Assembly: GCF_001426945.1 (NCBI RefSeq)
Contig: NZ_LMFS01000001.1
Coordinates: 1,391,757-1,455,756, forward strand
Reading direction: 5' to 3'
Source: Pseudolabrys sp. Root1462
Lineage (GTDB): Bacteria; Pseudomonadota; Alphaproteobacteria; Rhizobiales; Xanthobacteraceae
DNA length: 64,000 nt
In this document: piece after piece, positions 1 through 8,465 of the stretch
Layout: every line of letters begins with the position of its first letter
Numbering within the stretch: the first letter of the stretch is position 1
Notes under the pieces: generated by a model
What the model was told of the DNA's origin: nothing
Seen by the model: only the letters and a program-made list of their open reading frames with translations
The model's database searches: none
Translations under genes and position numbers: made by a program

Positions 1-2
1 GG

Positions 3-251
3 AAGCCGCTATACCGCGACATGACGGACGAACGCGCGTCGCGAGTGACTTTCACGCTCGAACCGTTCAAGGGGCAAACCAAACTGACCATCGTCCATGA
101 CGAGTTCGACGAGGGCTCCAAGCTGTTCGAGATGATCTCGGCCGGCTGGCCGGCGGTGCTGTCGTCGCTGAAGAGCTTCCTGGAGACCGGGAAGGGCCTC
201 GATCCGTCCTGGAACGAGGAGGCGCAGAAGCGCGCCGCTGCCGAGGCCTGA
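3..251 (+). CDS. SRPBCC (AHSA1-like) protein, C-terminal part
   Basis: The reading frame is open from the window edge, so the true start lies upstream. The visible part is the end of an Activator-of-Hsp90-ATPase-like SRPBCC domain: beta strands (TFTLEPF, TKLTIVHDEF) followed by the closing helix around SAGWPAVLSSLKSFLETG. The next gene, two bases downstream, ends in a near-identical helix (SGWPAVLSNLKSLLETG), so the two are tandem paralogs. The fold binds hydrophobic ligands. No ligand can be named here. The gene is truncated by the window and is not evidently a pseudogene. Confidence 0.8.
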   Translation, partial: KPLYRDMTDERASRVTFTLEPFKGQTKLTIVHDEFDEGSKLFEMISAGWPAVLSSLKSFLETGKGLDPSWNEEAQKRAAAEA

Positions 252-253
252 CG

Positions 254-784
254 ATGGTGGACGTCGCCAGGTTCAAGCCGAAGACGGTCTACGTGATCTA
301 CATCGCCGCCACGCCCGAGAAGGTGTGGCAGGCACTGGTGGATGCGGAATTCTCACGCCAGTACTTCTTCGGTTTTGCCGTCAAGGTCGAGCCGCGCACG
401 GGCGGCGCCTTCCGCATCCTTTATCCGGACGGCGGCGTTCATGGCAGCGGCGAGGTGCTCGACTGGTCGCCGCCGCGCCGGCTGTCCTGCACCTGGCTGA
501 TCGAGGGCATGCCGCCCTTCGACCAGATGCCGGAATGCATCGTCACTTATGACATCGAACCGGCGGGCAAGGCGGTGCGGCTGACCATGACCGAATCCCA
601 TTCCTGGGACGTGCCGGACGCCATCCTGGCCGGCGGCCGGTCGGGCTGGCCGGCGGTGCTGTCCAACCTCAAGTCGCTACTTGAGACCGGAAACACGCTG
701 ACGTTGGACCAGCAGGGGCCGCCGCCAGGCATGATCGAAGCGGTCAACAAGGCTGTGGCCGAAAAGCCGTGGCTTGCGGAATAG
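254..784 (+). CDS. SRPBCC family protein (AHSA1-like)
   Basis: This 176-residue soluble protein starts two bases after the preceding stop, so the pair is probably co-translated. The N-terminal signature IAATPEKVWQAL (about residues 17-28), the central GGAFRILYPDGGVHGSGEVL strands and the C-terminal helix SGWPAVLSNLKSLLETG are typical of the AHSA1/START-like ligand-binding fold. Members of this family sit beside ArsR regulators or in small tandem sets, and their ligands are mostly unknown. A short acidic/proline tail follows the domain. The family call is firm and the function is open. Confidence 0.85.
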   Translation: MVDVARFKPKTVYVIYIAATPEKVWQALVDAEFSRQYFFGFAVKVEPRTGGAFRILYPDGGVHGSGEVLDWSPPRRLSCTWLIEGMPPFDQMPECIVTYDIEPAGKAVRLTMTESHSWDVPDAILAGGRSGWPAVLSNLKSLLETGNTLTLDQQGPPPGMIEAVNKAVAEKPWLAE

Positions 785-890
785 ATTACCTCCGGAAGGG
801 TTGATTGCTGAACGCCCCCTGAGCGTTGCTAGGAGTTTGTCAACGGCTCACTCCTATACCGTGCGGACAAGGGGGACCGGCCGGGGATTC

Positions 891-2105
891 ATGGACGCGT
901 CAGCAAGCACCAGAATCGACGATATCGCTGCCGCCATGGCGGCGGCACAACCGGTTGCCGTGACGCGATGGACCGCGCGGCTGGCCGATCCGGAGCATGA
1001 GCGCACCTTTCGGCTGCAGCGATTTCCCGACGATCGTCGGCGTCTCTTCATCGTGATGTCGCTGGCCTCGGCCACCGGCGCGCTGATCTTTCTCGGCCGG
1101 CTTTACGCCCATGTCTTCCAGGGCCAGGCCACGGAGTGGCTCTATCCGCCGCTGGTCTCGTTCCTCCTGCCGCTGATTTCGATGGCCATCTTTTTCCGGA
1201 TGCGCACGCCGGAGAAGCTGGAAATCACCGTGCTCTGCGTCTGCACCTGCGGGATCACTATTCGCCTGCTGATGCTGACGTTTCAGCCCGGCACGCTGGC
1301 AATGTGGTTGCCGCTGATGGTGACCATCATCTTCATCATCTATCTTTATCTGCCGGTGCGCTTCGTGCTGGCGGTGGCGCTGGCGACCATATTTTCCATC
1401 GTGGCGCCGGTCTGGTGGGGACTTCTGGCGCAAACGGCGGTGCCAGGCGTTGAAATCTATCGCGGCGTCCTGTGGATGCTGCTCGCCAACGCGCTTGGCC
1501 TGACCGCGGCCAATGCCTTGCATCGCAGCCAGCGCTCGGAATTCGCGCAGAAGCTGGTGCTGCAGCAACTCCTGTCCACCGACGCGATGACCGGTATCGC
1601 CAACCGCCGCCGCTTCGACGAGACGCTGGCGCGCGAATGGCGCCGCTGTCAGCGCAATTCCGTGCCGCTGTCGCTGCTGATGATCGATGTCGATCACTTC
1701 AAGGCCTACAACGATCACTGCGGCCATCCGCAGGGCGATGCCTGCCTGCGCGAAGTCGCGCATCTGCTGACGGATACGGTTCGCCGTCCCGGCGATCTTG
1801 TCGCGCGTTATGGCGGCGAGGAATTCGTCTGTCTGCTCGCCGACGTCGGCTCGGCCGGCGCTCTGGCCGTCGCCGAAAAGATCGCCGCCGCGCTCAAGGA
1901 TGCGTGGATCGATCATCCGCGTTCGCCGGCGGGACCGCGGCTTACGCTGAGTATCGGCATCGCCACCGCCAGACAGCCGTCGGGGGCCCCTGAAGGCCTC
2001 GTCGCCTATGCTGACGAATTGCTTTACGCGGCGAAAGCGGCAGGACGAAATCAGATCAAGGTCGGTCAGCTGCCGACCAAGCCGGCGATCGCCCGCGCCG
2101 CGTGA
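891..2105 (+). CDS. membrane-bound diguanylate cyclase (GGDEF)
   Basis: The predicted 404-residue protein has several hydrophobic helices in its first ~220 residues and a C-terminal GGDEF domain beginning at LSTDAMTGIANRRRFDE. The catalytic motif is GGEEF (residues 308-312). An inhibitory I-site RPGD lies five residues upstream (299-302), so synthesis of cyclic di-GMP from two GTP with product inhibition is expected. The substrate-binding segment DVDHFKAYNDHCGH is intact. I chose the ATG at 891. An upstream in-frame start at 774 would overlap the SRPBCC gene and add about 39 residues of unremarkable sequence. The sensory input is a membrane domain whose ligand is unknown. Confidence 0.88.
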   Translation: MDASASTRIDDIAAAMAAAQPVAVTRWTARLADPEHERTFRLQRFPDDRRRLFIVMSLASATGALIFLGRLYAHVFQGQATEWLYPPLVSFLLPLISMAIFFRMRTPEKLEITVLCVCTCGITIRLLMLTFQPGTLAMWLPLMVTIIFIIYLYLPVRFVLAVALATIFSIVAPVWWGLLAQTAVPGVEIYRGVLWMLLANALGLTAANALHRSQRSEFAQKLVLQQLLSTDAMTGIANRRRFDETLAREWRRCQRNSVPLSLLMIDVDHFKAYNDHCGHPQGDACLREVAHLLTDTVRRPGDLVARYGGEEFVCLLADVGSAGALAVAEKIAAALKDAWIDHPRSPAGPRLTLSIGIATARQPSGAPEGLVAYADELLYAAKAAGRNQIKVGQLPTKPAIARAA

Positions 2106-2210
2106 GCGGTCGCCGCGCCACGGCCTGCTCGAACAATTCAGAAATCGGGTCGGCGGATCCTGCCGGAGTCGTTAGTTACCGCGCAGCTTTAACGCATGCC
2201 GGAGTAACCA

Positions 2211-2690
2211 ATGACCCAACAGGGCACTCGCATCATCATCCGCAACCCATTCGGCACCGCCGATGTTCCGGCGCCGGACGGAAGCGACGTGACTGCATTC
2301 GCGGCGACGGCGACGCTTGCGGGCGGGGCCGATGACGTCAACGCATCGGCGTGGGCTGCAGAACTTCACTCCGACCCGCTCGAAGGCGCGTGGTCCAGCC
2401 GCTGGAACGGTGGCGCCGATCCGACCATAGCCGGCGATGCACCCGAGAAATGGAAGCAGGGCAGGGCCGAAGTTCGCGTGAACGGCGACCGGCTCTATTT
2501 GCGTTTCGACTGGGATGGCGGCCGCCGCCATGGCCTGATCGAGGCCGTATGTGAAGACGGCGGCCGGCTCGTTGGCAAATACATCAACCTGACCGATCCC
2601 GGCATTCAGCGGCCATGGGTCGGTCGCATCGTCGACCTGACGCGCATCGACGGCTGCTTCCCGCACGGCCGGCTGGATTTCCGCCGCTAA
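2211..2690 (+). CDS. conserved hypothetical protein
   Basis: This 159-residue protein has no signal peptide or membrane helix. A GGAG precedes the ATG at a suitable distance. The centre (GAWSSRWNGG, KWKQGRAEVRVNGDRLYLRFDWDGG, GLIEAVCEDGGRLVGKYINL) looks like a beta-rich single domain with alternating polar and aromatic residues. I do not recognise a family. It ends back to back with a minus-strand aldo/keto reductase whose stop overlaps its own by four bases. Codon use matches its neighbours, so it is likely a real gene. Confidence 0.65.
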   Translation: MTQQGTRIIIRNPFGTADVPAPDGSDVTAFAATATLAGGADDVNASAWAAELHSDPLEGAWSSRWNGGADPTIAGDAPEKWKQGRAEVRVNGDRLYLRFDWDGGRRHGLIEAVCEDGGRLVGKYINLTDPGIQRPWVGRIVDLTRIDGCFPHGRLDFRR

Positions 2691-3634
2691 TAGGCGCTTG
2701 CCTGGTCGAGGGCGGCGATGTCCGCGCGCGACAGGTCGAGCTTCGCCGCGCCGAGGATGTCGTTGAGCTGGTCGAGGCTGGTTGCCGACGCGATCGGCGC
2801 GGAAATGCCCGGCCGCGCCATCAGCCAGGCGAGGGCGACTTGAGCCGGCGTCGCGGACTTCGCCTTGGCGACTTCGTCGAGCGCCTTGAGCACGGCGACA
2901 CCACGCGCGTCGAAATAGTTTTTCACTTTGCCGCCGCGCGTCGGGCTCTTCTCGGCATCCGCCTTTGTTTTGTACTTGCCGGTGAGAAAGCCGGCCGCGA
3001 GCGCATAGTAGGGAATGACGCCGAGCTTCTCCGCCGCCACGATCGGCGCGTAGTCGCGTTCGTAGCCGGCGCGGTCGTAGAGATTGTAGTTCGGCTGCAA
3101 GGTCTCGTAACGCGGCTGACCCTGGCGGCTCGCCTCGAGCGAAGCCTTCAGCCGCGCCGGCGTCAGGTTCGAGGCGCCGATGGCGCGCACCTTGCCGGCC
3201 TTGATGAGCTGTCCATAGGCTTCGAGCGTTTCCTCGACCGGCGTCACCTCGTCGTCGAAATGGCTCTGGTAGAGATCGATGGTCTCGACCTGCAGGCGCT
3301 TGAGCGACGCATCCGCGGATTGGAGGATGTAGTCCTTCTTCAGGCACTTGCCTTGGCCCATGTCGGAGCCGACCTTGGTCGCGATCACCATCTTGCCGCG
3401 CTTGCCGGATTTCTTCATCCAGTTGCCGATCACGGTTTCGGACTCGCCGCCGGTATGGCCGGGCACCCAGCGCGAATAGCTGTCCGCCGTGTCGATGGCG
3501 TTGAAGCCGGCGTCGGCGAAAGCATCGAGCAGGCGGAACGACGTCGCCTCATCCGTGCTCCAGCCGAACACGTTGCCGCCGAGCATCAGCGGCGCGATGG
3601 ACAGGCCGGATTGGCCGAGGGGGCGATGTTGCAT
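2687..3634 (-). CDS. aldo/keto reductase
   Basis: This is a 315-residue NAD(P)H-dependent oxidoreductase of the AKR TIM-barrel family. It starts with MQHRPLGQSGLSIAPLMLGG. The catalytic residues are visible: Asp and Tyr in AIDTADSY, Lys in MVIATKV and His in LYQSHFDD. The C-terminal cofactor segment (SATSLDQLNDILGA) is present. The ATG at 3634 follows a GAAGG-type ribosome site. A longer frame extends upstream into a palindromic repeat (3652-3745) and is rejected as the start. The physiological substrate cannot be read from sequence. The closest general type is the YajO/IolS-like AKR group. Confidence 0.85.
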   Translation of the reverse strand: MQHRPLGQSGLSIAPLMLGGNVFGWSTDEATSFRLLDAFADAGFNAIDTADSYSRWVPGHTGGESETVIGNWMKKSGKRGKMVIATKVGSDMGQGKCLKKDYILQSADASLKRLQVETIDLYQSHFDDEVTPVEETLEAYGQLIKAGKVRAIGASNLTPARLKASLEASRQGQPRYETLQPNYNLYDRAGYERDYAPIVAAEKLGVIPYYALAAGFLTGKYKTKADAEKSPTRGGKVKNYFDARGVAVLKALDEVAKAKSATPAQVALAWLMARPGISAPIASATSLDQLNDILGAAKLDLSRADIAALDQASAY

Positions 3635-3651
3635 GGAGAGACCTTCTTCCG

Positions 3652-3745
3652 CCTCATCCTGAGGAGGCCGCAAAGCGGCCGTCTCGAAAGATGGGGCGGC
3701 CACATGGTTCGAGACGCCCGCTTGCGCGGGCTCCTCACCATGAGG
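3652..3745. repeat. palindromic intergenic repeat (CCTCATCCTGAGGAG type)
   Basis: The 15-base ends cctcatcctgaggag and ctcctcaccatgagg are inverted with two mismatches. Inside lie a perfect hairpin ggccgc-aaa-gcggcc, an inverted pair gtctcgaa/ttcgagac and a GC-rich loop. It sits just upstream of the aldo/keto reductase start and carries no gene. Repeats beginning CCTCATCCTGAGGAG are frequent between genes in Bradyrhizobium-like genomes (from memory, not searched). Confidence 0.75.
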
Positions 3746-3761
3746 CCGGTGTGGCGTCGAT

Positions 3762-3779
3762 GACAAGCCCGGCCATGAC
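3762..3779. repeat. short repeat, copy 1 (gacaagcccggccatgac)
   Basis: These 18 bases recur exactly at 62499-62516. The reverse complement is the GTCATGGCCGGGCTTGTC core of a common rhizobial intergenic repeat. This copy lies between the korB stop and the palindromic repeat. Confidence 0.6.
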
Positions 3780-3796
3780 AGAGGAGGGTTGTCGGC

Positions 3797-4852
3797 TCAG
3801 CGCAGGCCCGCGTTGATTTGACCGAGCACCGCGGAGCCCGGGCACAGTTCCTTCTCGCCGAGCTTGTTCAGCGGTTCCTCGACGGTGTCGAGATGGGCGT
3901 GGAGGTCTTGCGCCTCCTTCTCGACGAATAGCAGACCGGTGACGATCTGACCCTTGGCCGCATGATGCTGCAGGAAGCCGAGCGCGGCGGCGCGGTCGTG
4001 CACCTCGTAGTCGGCGTCGAGCTTGCGCAACGCGATCCGCGAGCCGTCGTGCTGCTCGACGATTTCCACGGTGCCGGGCTCCTGCTGCAGGCCGATCGGC
4101 ATGCGGGTCGAGATGAAGTCGAGCCGGTTCACCGCCTCGTTGTGCTCGCGCACGAAATCGAAGCTCTTGGTCGAACCGGCGTGGTTGTTGAAGGCGACGC
4201 AGGGGCTGATGACGTCGATGAAGGCGGCGCCCTGATGCGCGATGGCCGCCTTGATGATCGGCACCAGTTGCTCCTTGTCGCCGGAGAAGGAGCGGGCGAC
4301 GAAGGAAGCGCCGAGTTGCAGAGCCATGGCGACCATATCGATGGAATTGTCGGTATTGGTCACGCCGCGCTTCGACTTCGAGCCGCGGTCGGCGGTGGCC
4401 GAGAACTGGCCCTTGGTCAGGCCGTAGACGCCGTTGTTCTCGACGATATAGGTCATGTTGACGCCGCGCCGCAGGCAATGCGCAAACTGGCCGAGGCCGA
4501 TCGAGGCGCTGTCGCCGTCACCCGACACGCCGAGATAGATCAGGTCGCGGTTGGCAAGGTTGGCGCCGGTCAGCACCGACGGCATGCGGCCATGCACCGA
4601 GTTGAAGCCGTGCGAATTGCCGAGGAAATAGGTCGGCGTCTTCGACGAGCAGCCGATGCCGGATATCTTGGCGACGCGGTGCGGCTCGATGGCCAGTTCG
4701 AAGCAGGCCTGAATGATGGCGCCGGTGATGGAGTCGTGGCCGCAGCCCGCGCACAAGGTCGATACCGTGCCCTCGTAGTCGCGGTGGGTGTAGCCGAGCT
4801 CGTTTTTCGGCAGGCCCGGGTGATGGAATTTCGGCTTGGCGAGATAGGTCAT
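3797..4852 (-). CDS. korB: 2-oxoglutarate oxidoreductase beta subunit (TPP-binding)
   Basis: This 351-residue subunit carries thiamine diphosphate in 2-oxoacid:acceptor oxidoreductases. The TPP motif runs from GDG (111-113) to the paired Asn at 139-140. Cysteines CAGC (34, 37), the Cys of GCSSKTP (68) and a later Cys can ligate the proximal [4Fe-4S] cluster. The substrate loop and YGLTKGQFSAT segment match 2-oxoglutarate-type KorB more than pyruvate enzymes. The ATG at 4852 overlaps the korA stop by four bases (ATGA), so translation is coupled. It is the last gene of korC-korA-korB. Confidence 0.92.
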   Translation of the reverse strand: MTYLAKPKFHHPGLPKNELGYTHRDYEGTVSTLCAGCGHDSITGAIIQACFELAIEPHRVAKISGIGCSSKTPTYFLGNSHGFNSVHGRMPSVLTGANLANRDLIYLGVSGDGDSASIGLGQFAHCLRRGVNMTYIVENNGVYGLTKGQFSATADRGSKSKRGVTNTDNSIDMVAMALQLGASFVARSFSGDKEQLVPIIKAAIAHQGAAFIDVISPCVAFNNHAGSTKSFDFVREHNEAVNRLDFISTRMPIGLQQEPGTVEIVEQHDGSRIALRKLDADYEVHDRAAALGFLQHHAAKGQIVTGLLFVEKEAQDLHAHLDTVEEPLNKLGEKELCPGSAVLGQINAGLR

Positions 4853-6693
4853 GAGGCCACCTTTGCGGGCTTCATCGTCATCTGGTCGAGGTGATCGCCG
4901 ATCGCCTTGGCGATGAAGCGGGCGGTGATCGGCGTGCCGTCGAAATGCAGGATCGGCACCAGCCGCACCGGGTCGATGCCGCATTCGTTGACGATCAGCG
5001 AACGCATCTGCGCGTCGCGGTTCTGCTCGACCACGAAGATGAAATCGTGGTCGGCGACGAAGGAGTTGACAGAGGAGTGGAACGGGAAGCCGCGTAGCCG
5101 CATGCGGTCGATGGCGTGGCCGCGGCTCTCGATCATGTGGATGGCTTCGTCCATGGCCGGCGCGGTCGAGCCGAAATAAAGGACGCCGTATTTGGTCGGC
5201 TTGGCCGCATTGGCGATCAGCGGCTTCGGCACGACGTCCTTCGCCGTCTCGAACTTGCGCAGCAGCCGCTGCATGTTGTCGACATAGGGCGCGCCTTCCT
5301 CGGTGTATTTGGCGTAGCGGTCGCGTGAGGTGCCGCGGGTGAAGAACGAGCCTTTGGTCGGGTGGGTGCCCGGATAGGTGCGGTAGGGGATGCCGTCGCC
5401 ATCCACGTCGAGATAGCGGCCGAAGTCCTTGCCGGCTTCCAGTTCCTCGGCCGTCATCACCTTGCCGCGGTCATAGACCTTGGCGTCGTCCCAAGTGAAA
5501 GGCCGGGTGAGGTGATGGTTCATGCCGATCTCGAGATCGAGCATGACGAAGACCGGCGTCTGCAGCCGGTCGGCGAGATCGAAGGCCTGCGCGCCCATCT
5601 CGAAGGCCTCGGCCGGGTTCTCCGGAAACACCATGATGTGCTTGGTGTCGCCGTGCGAGGCATAGGCGCAGGAGATGAGGTCGCATTGCTGCGTGCGCGT
5701 CGGCATGCCGGTCGAGGGGCCGGCGCGCTGCACGTCGAAAATCACCGCCGGGATTTCCGCAAAGTAGGCAAGGCCGATGAACTCCTGCATCAGCGAGATG
5801 CCGGGGCCGGAGGTAGCGGTGAACGCCCGCGCGCCGTTCCAGGCGGCGCCGATCACCATGCCGATCGAGGCCAGTTCGTCCTCGGCCTGGATGATGGCGT
5901 ATTTCGCCTTTTTGGTCTGCGGATCGACGCGCAGCTTGGCGCAGTGCTTGGTGAAGGCGTCCGCCAGCGACGACGACGGCGTGATCGGATACCAGGCGCA
6001 CACCGTGGCGCCGCCATAGACGGCTCCTAACGCGGCCGCGGCGTTGCCTTCGACGAAGATTTTGTCGCCGACCTTGTCGGCCTTGCGCAGCTTGAGGCCG
6101 ATCGGGTGCGGCAGATTGAGGATGGCGTAGTCGCGGCCGATGTGCAGCGCCTTGATGTTGGGCGCGATCAGCTTGTCCTTGCCCTTGTACTGCTCGGTGA
6201 TCAGCTTTTCGACCGCAGCGACGTCCATGTCGATCAGCGCGGTGAGGACGCCGATATAGATGATGTTCTTAAACAGCTGCCGCTGCCGCGGATCGGTGTA
6301 TTCGCGGTTGCAGATCGCGGTCAGCGGCACGCCGATCACGGTGATGTCGTCGCGGAATTTCGAAGCCGGGTAGGGCTTGGTGGAGTCGTAGAGCAGGTAG
6401 CCGCCGGGCTCGATCGAGGCGATATCCTTGTCGAAGGTCTGCGGGTTCATCGCCACCATCAAATCGGTGCCGCCGCGGGCGCCGAGGTGGCCGTCCTCCG
6501 AGACGCGGACTTCGTACCAGGTCGGCAGGCCCTGGATGTTCGACGGGAAGATATTGCGCGGCGCCACCGGAATGCCCATGCGCATGATGGCGCGGGCGAA
6601 CATCTCGTTGGCGCTGGCCGAGCCGGAGCCATTGACGTTGGCGAAGCGGACGACGAAGTCGTTTATGCGGCTGAGCGGCGCGGCGGTCGGCAT
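4849..6693 (-). CDS. korA: 2-oxoglutarate oxidoreductase alpha subunit (gamma-alpha fusion)
   Basis: The 614-residue subunit starts at MPTAAPLSRINDF. Residues 1 to about 200 form the gamma (POR_gamma) domain, fused to the alpha/pyrimidine-binding domain that starts near VEGNAAAALGAVYGG. The alpha signature YPITPSS is at 235-241. The fused gamma-alpha order plus a separate beta subunit is the KorAB arrangement. Its start lies 31 bases inside the end of korC and its stop overlaps korB, so all three genes are one transcript. The expected reaction is 2-oxoglutarate + CoA to succinyl-CoA + CO2 with reduction of ferredoxin. Substrate choice is inferred from family resemblance. Confidence 0.92.
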   Translation of the reverse strand: MPTAAPLSRINDFVVRFANVNGSGSASANEMFARAIMRMGIPVAPRNIFPSNIQGLPTWYEVRVSEDGHLGARGGTDLMVAMNPQTFDKDIASIEPGGYLLYDSTKPYPASKFRDDITVIGVPLTAICNREYTDPRQRQLFKNIIYIGVLTALIDMDVAAVEKLITEQYKGKDKLIAPNIKALHIGRDYAILNLPHPIGLKLRKADKVGDKIFVEGNAAAALGAVYGGATVCAWYPITPSSSLADAFTKHCAKLRVDPQTKKAKYAIIQAEDELASIGMVIGAAWNGARAFTATSGPGISLMQEFIGLAYFAEIPAVIFDVQRAGPSTGMPTRTQQCDLISCAYASHGDTKHIMVFPENPAEAFEMGAQAFDLADRLQTPVFVMLDLEIGMNHHLTRPFTWDDAKVYDRGKVMTAEELEAGKDFGRYLDVDGDGIPYRTYPGTHPTKGSFFTRGTSRDRYAKYTEEGAPYVDNMQRLLRKFETAKDVVPKPLIANAAKPTKYGVLYFGSTAPAMDEAIHMIESRGHAIDRMRLRGFPFHSSVNSFVADHDFIFVVEQNRDAQMRSLIVNECGIDPVRLVPILHFDGTPITARFIAKAIGDHLDQMTMKPAKVAS

Positions 6694-8465
6694 GACGTTC
6701 CTGCGTGTGTCATTTCCAGCAGATATTTCTGCATGTCCCAGGCGCCGGTCGGACAGCGTTCGGCGCACAGGCCGCAATGCAGGCAGACGTCCTCGTCCTT
6801 GACCATGACGCGGCCGGTCTTGAGGCCGTCCTGCACATAGAGATCCTGGGTGAGGTTGAGCGCCGGCGCCTTGAGATGCTGGCGCAGTTCTTTCTCGTCA
6901 GCGTTCGGCGTGAAGGTGATGCAGTCCATCGGGCAGATATCGACGCAGGCATCGCACTCGATGCACAGCTGCGCCGCGAACACCGTCTGTATATCGCAGT
7001 TCAGGCAGCGGCCGGCCTCCTTCAGGGCCAGGTCGACGTCGAAGCCGAGTTCGACCTCGGCCTTGATGTCCTTGAGCGCGATCGCCTTGTCGCGCAGCGG
7101 CACCTTGTAGCGGTGGTCTGGCTCGATGGCATTGTCATAGGACCATTCGTGGATGCCCATCTTCTGGCTGACCACCTCGACGGCGGGCAGGGGCCGGTCA
7201 GCGATGTCTTCACCGTTGAGCATCTTGTCGATCGACACCGCGGCTTCGTGGCCATGCGCCACCGCCCAGATGATGTTCTTCGGGCCGAAGGCGGCGTCGC
7301 CGCCGAAGAACACCTTGGGATGCGTCGAGCGGAAGGTGACGGCATCGACCTTGGGCATGTCCCAGTCGCCGAACTCGATGCCGCAGTCGCGCTCGATCCA
7401 CGGGAAGGCATTTTCCTGGCCGACCGCGACCAGCACGTCGTCGCAGGGGAAATGCTGATCGGGTTCGCCCGCCGACACCAGCTTGCGCCGGCCCTTGGCA
7501 TCGAACTCCGCCTTCACCTTCTCGAAGGTAATGCCGGTGAGCTTGCCGTTCTCGTGGGTGAATTCCTTCGGCACCAGGTAATTGTGGATCGGAATGCCTT
7601 CGTGCTGGGCGTCTTCCTTTTCCCAAGGGCTCGCCTTCATCTCCTCGAAGCCGGAGCGCACCACCACCTGCACATCGTCGCCGCCGAGACGGCGCGCCGA
7701 GCGGCAGCAGTCCATCGCAGTATTGCCGCCACCGAGCACGATGACGCGCTTTCCGATCTTGCTGATGTGACCGAACGACACCGACGACAGCCAGTCGATG
7801 CCGATATGGATGTTGGCGGCCGCTTCCTTGCGGCCGGGAATGTCGAGATCGCGGCCGCGCGGTGCGCCGGTGCCGACGAAGATGGCGTCGAAGTTTTCTG
7901 CGAGCAGCTTCTTCATCGAGTCGATGCGCGTGCCGCCGCGGAATTCCACGCCGAGATGGAGGATGTACCCCGTCTCCTCGTCGATGACGCTGTCGGGCAG
8001 GCGGAATTTCGGGATCTGCGAGCGGATCATGCCGCCGGCTTTATGATCGCCATCGAACACCACGCACTCGTAACCGAGAGGGGCGAGATCGCGCGCCACG
8101 GTGAGCGAGGCGGGGCCGCCGCCGACCAGAGCAACCTTCTTGCCGTTCTTGCGCTGCGCGGGCTTGGGCAGGCGCGCCGTGATGTCGTCCTTGAAATCGG
8201 CGGCGACGCGCTTGAGGCGGCAGATCGCCACCGGTTCGGCTTCGACGCGGCCGCGCCGGCAGGCGGGCTCGCACGGGCGGTCGCAGGTGCGTCCGAGAAT
8301 TCCCGGAAACACGTTCGACTGCCAATTGATCATGTAGGCGTCGTCGTAACGCCCGTGCGCGATCAATCTTATATATTCGGGAACGGGCGTGTGTGCCGGG
8401 CAGGCATATTGGCAATCCACGACCTTGTGGAAGTACTGCGGGTCGGAAATGTCCGTGCTTTTCAT
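6663..8465 (-). CDS. korC: NADP(H)/ferredoxin oxidoreductase subunit of Kor complex
   Basis: This 600-residue iron-sulfur flavoprotein resembles the small subunit of NADPH-glutamate synthase with an added ferredoxin domain. The N-terminal cluster domain has Cys 18, 22, 61, 65, 69 and 82. The FAD loop is GGGPAS (115-120) and the NADP loop is GGGNTA (245-250). Two C-terminal [4Fe-4S] sets follow: CIECDACVDIC (from 501) and CLHCGLCAERC (from 561). Position and spacing with korAB match the three-subunit 2-oxoglutarate:NADP oxidoreductase known from Azoarcus. The first of several possible starts by homology is the ATG at 8465 (MKSTDISDP). Frame upstream of it is GC-rich and low complexity. Confidence 0.88.
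   Translation of the reverse strand: MKSTDISDPQYFHKVVDCQYACPAHTPVPEYIRLIAHGRYDDAYMINWQSNVFPGILGRTCDRPCEPACRRGRVEAEPVAICRLKRVAADFKDDITARLPKPAQRKNGKKVALVGGGPASLTVARDLAPLGYECVVFDGDHKAGGMIRSQIPKFRLPDSVIDEETGYILHLGVEFRGGTRIDSMKKLLAENFDAIFVGTGAPRGRDLDIPGRKEAAANIHIGIDWLSSVSFGHISKIGKRVIVLGGGNTAMDCCRSARRLGGDDVQVVVRSGFEEMKASPWEKEDAQHEGIPIHNYLVPKEFTHENGKLTGITFEKVKAEFDAKGRRKLVSAGEPDQHFPCDDVLVAVGQENAFPWIERDCGIEFGDWDMPKVDAVTFRSTHPKVFFGGDAAFGPKNIIWAVAHGHEAAVSIDKMLNGEDIADRPLPAVEVVSQKMGIHEWSYDNAIEPDHRYKVPLRDKAIALKDIKAEVELGFDVDLALKEAGRCLNCDIQTVFAAQLCIECDACVDICPMDCITFTPNADEKELRQHLKAPALNLTQDLYVQDGLKTGRVMVKDEDVCLHCGLCAERCPTGAWDMQKYLLEMTHAGTSCRPPRRSAA

Noticed and set aside
774-890. N-terminal extension of the diguanylate cyclase
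   Set aside because: It would overlap the previous gene and encodes no membrane helix or signal; the ATG at 891 is more likely.
3635-3766. N-terminal extension of the aldo/keto reductase
   Set aside because: It runs through a palindromic repeat, while the AKR domain begins exactly at 3634 with a ribosome site upstream.
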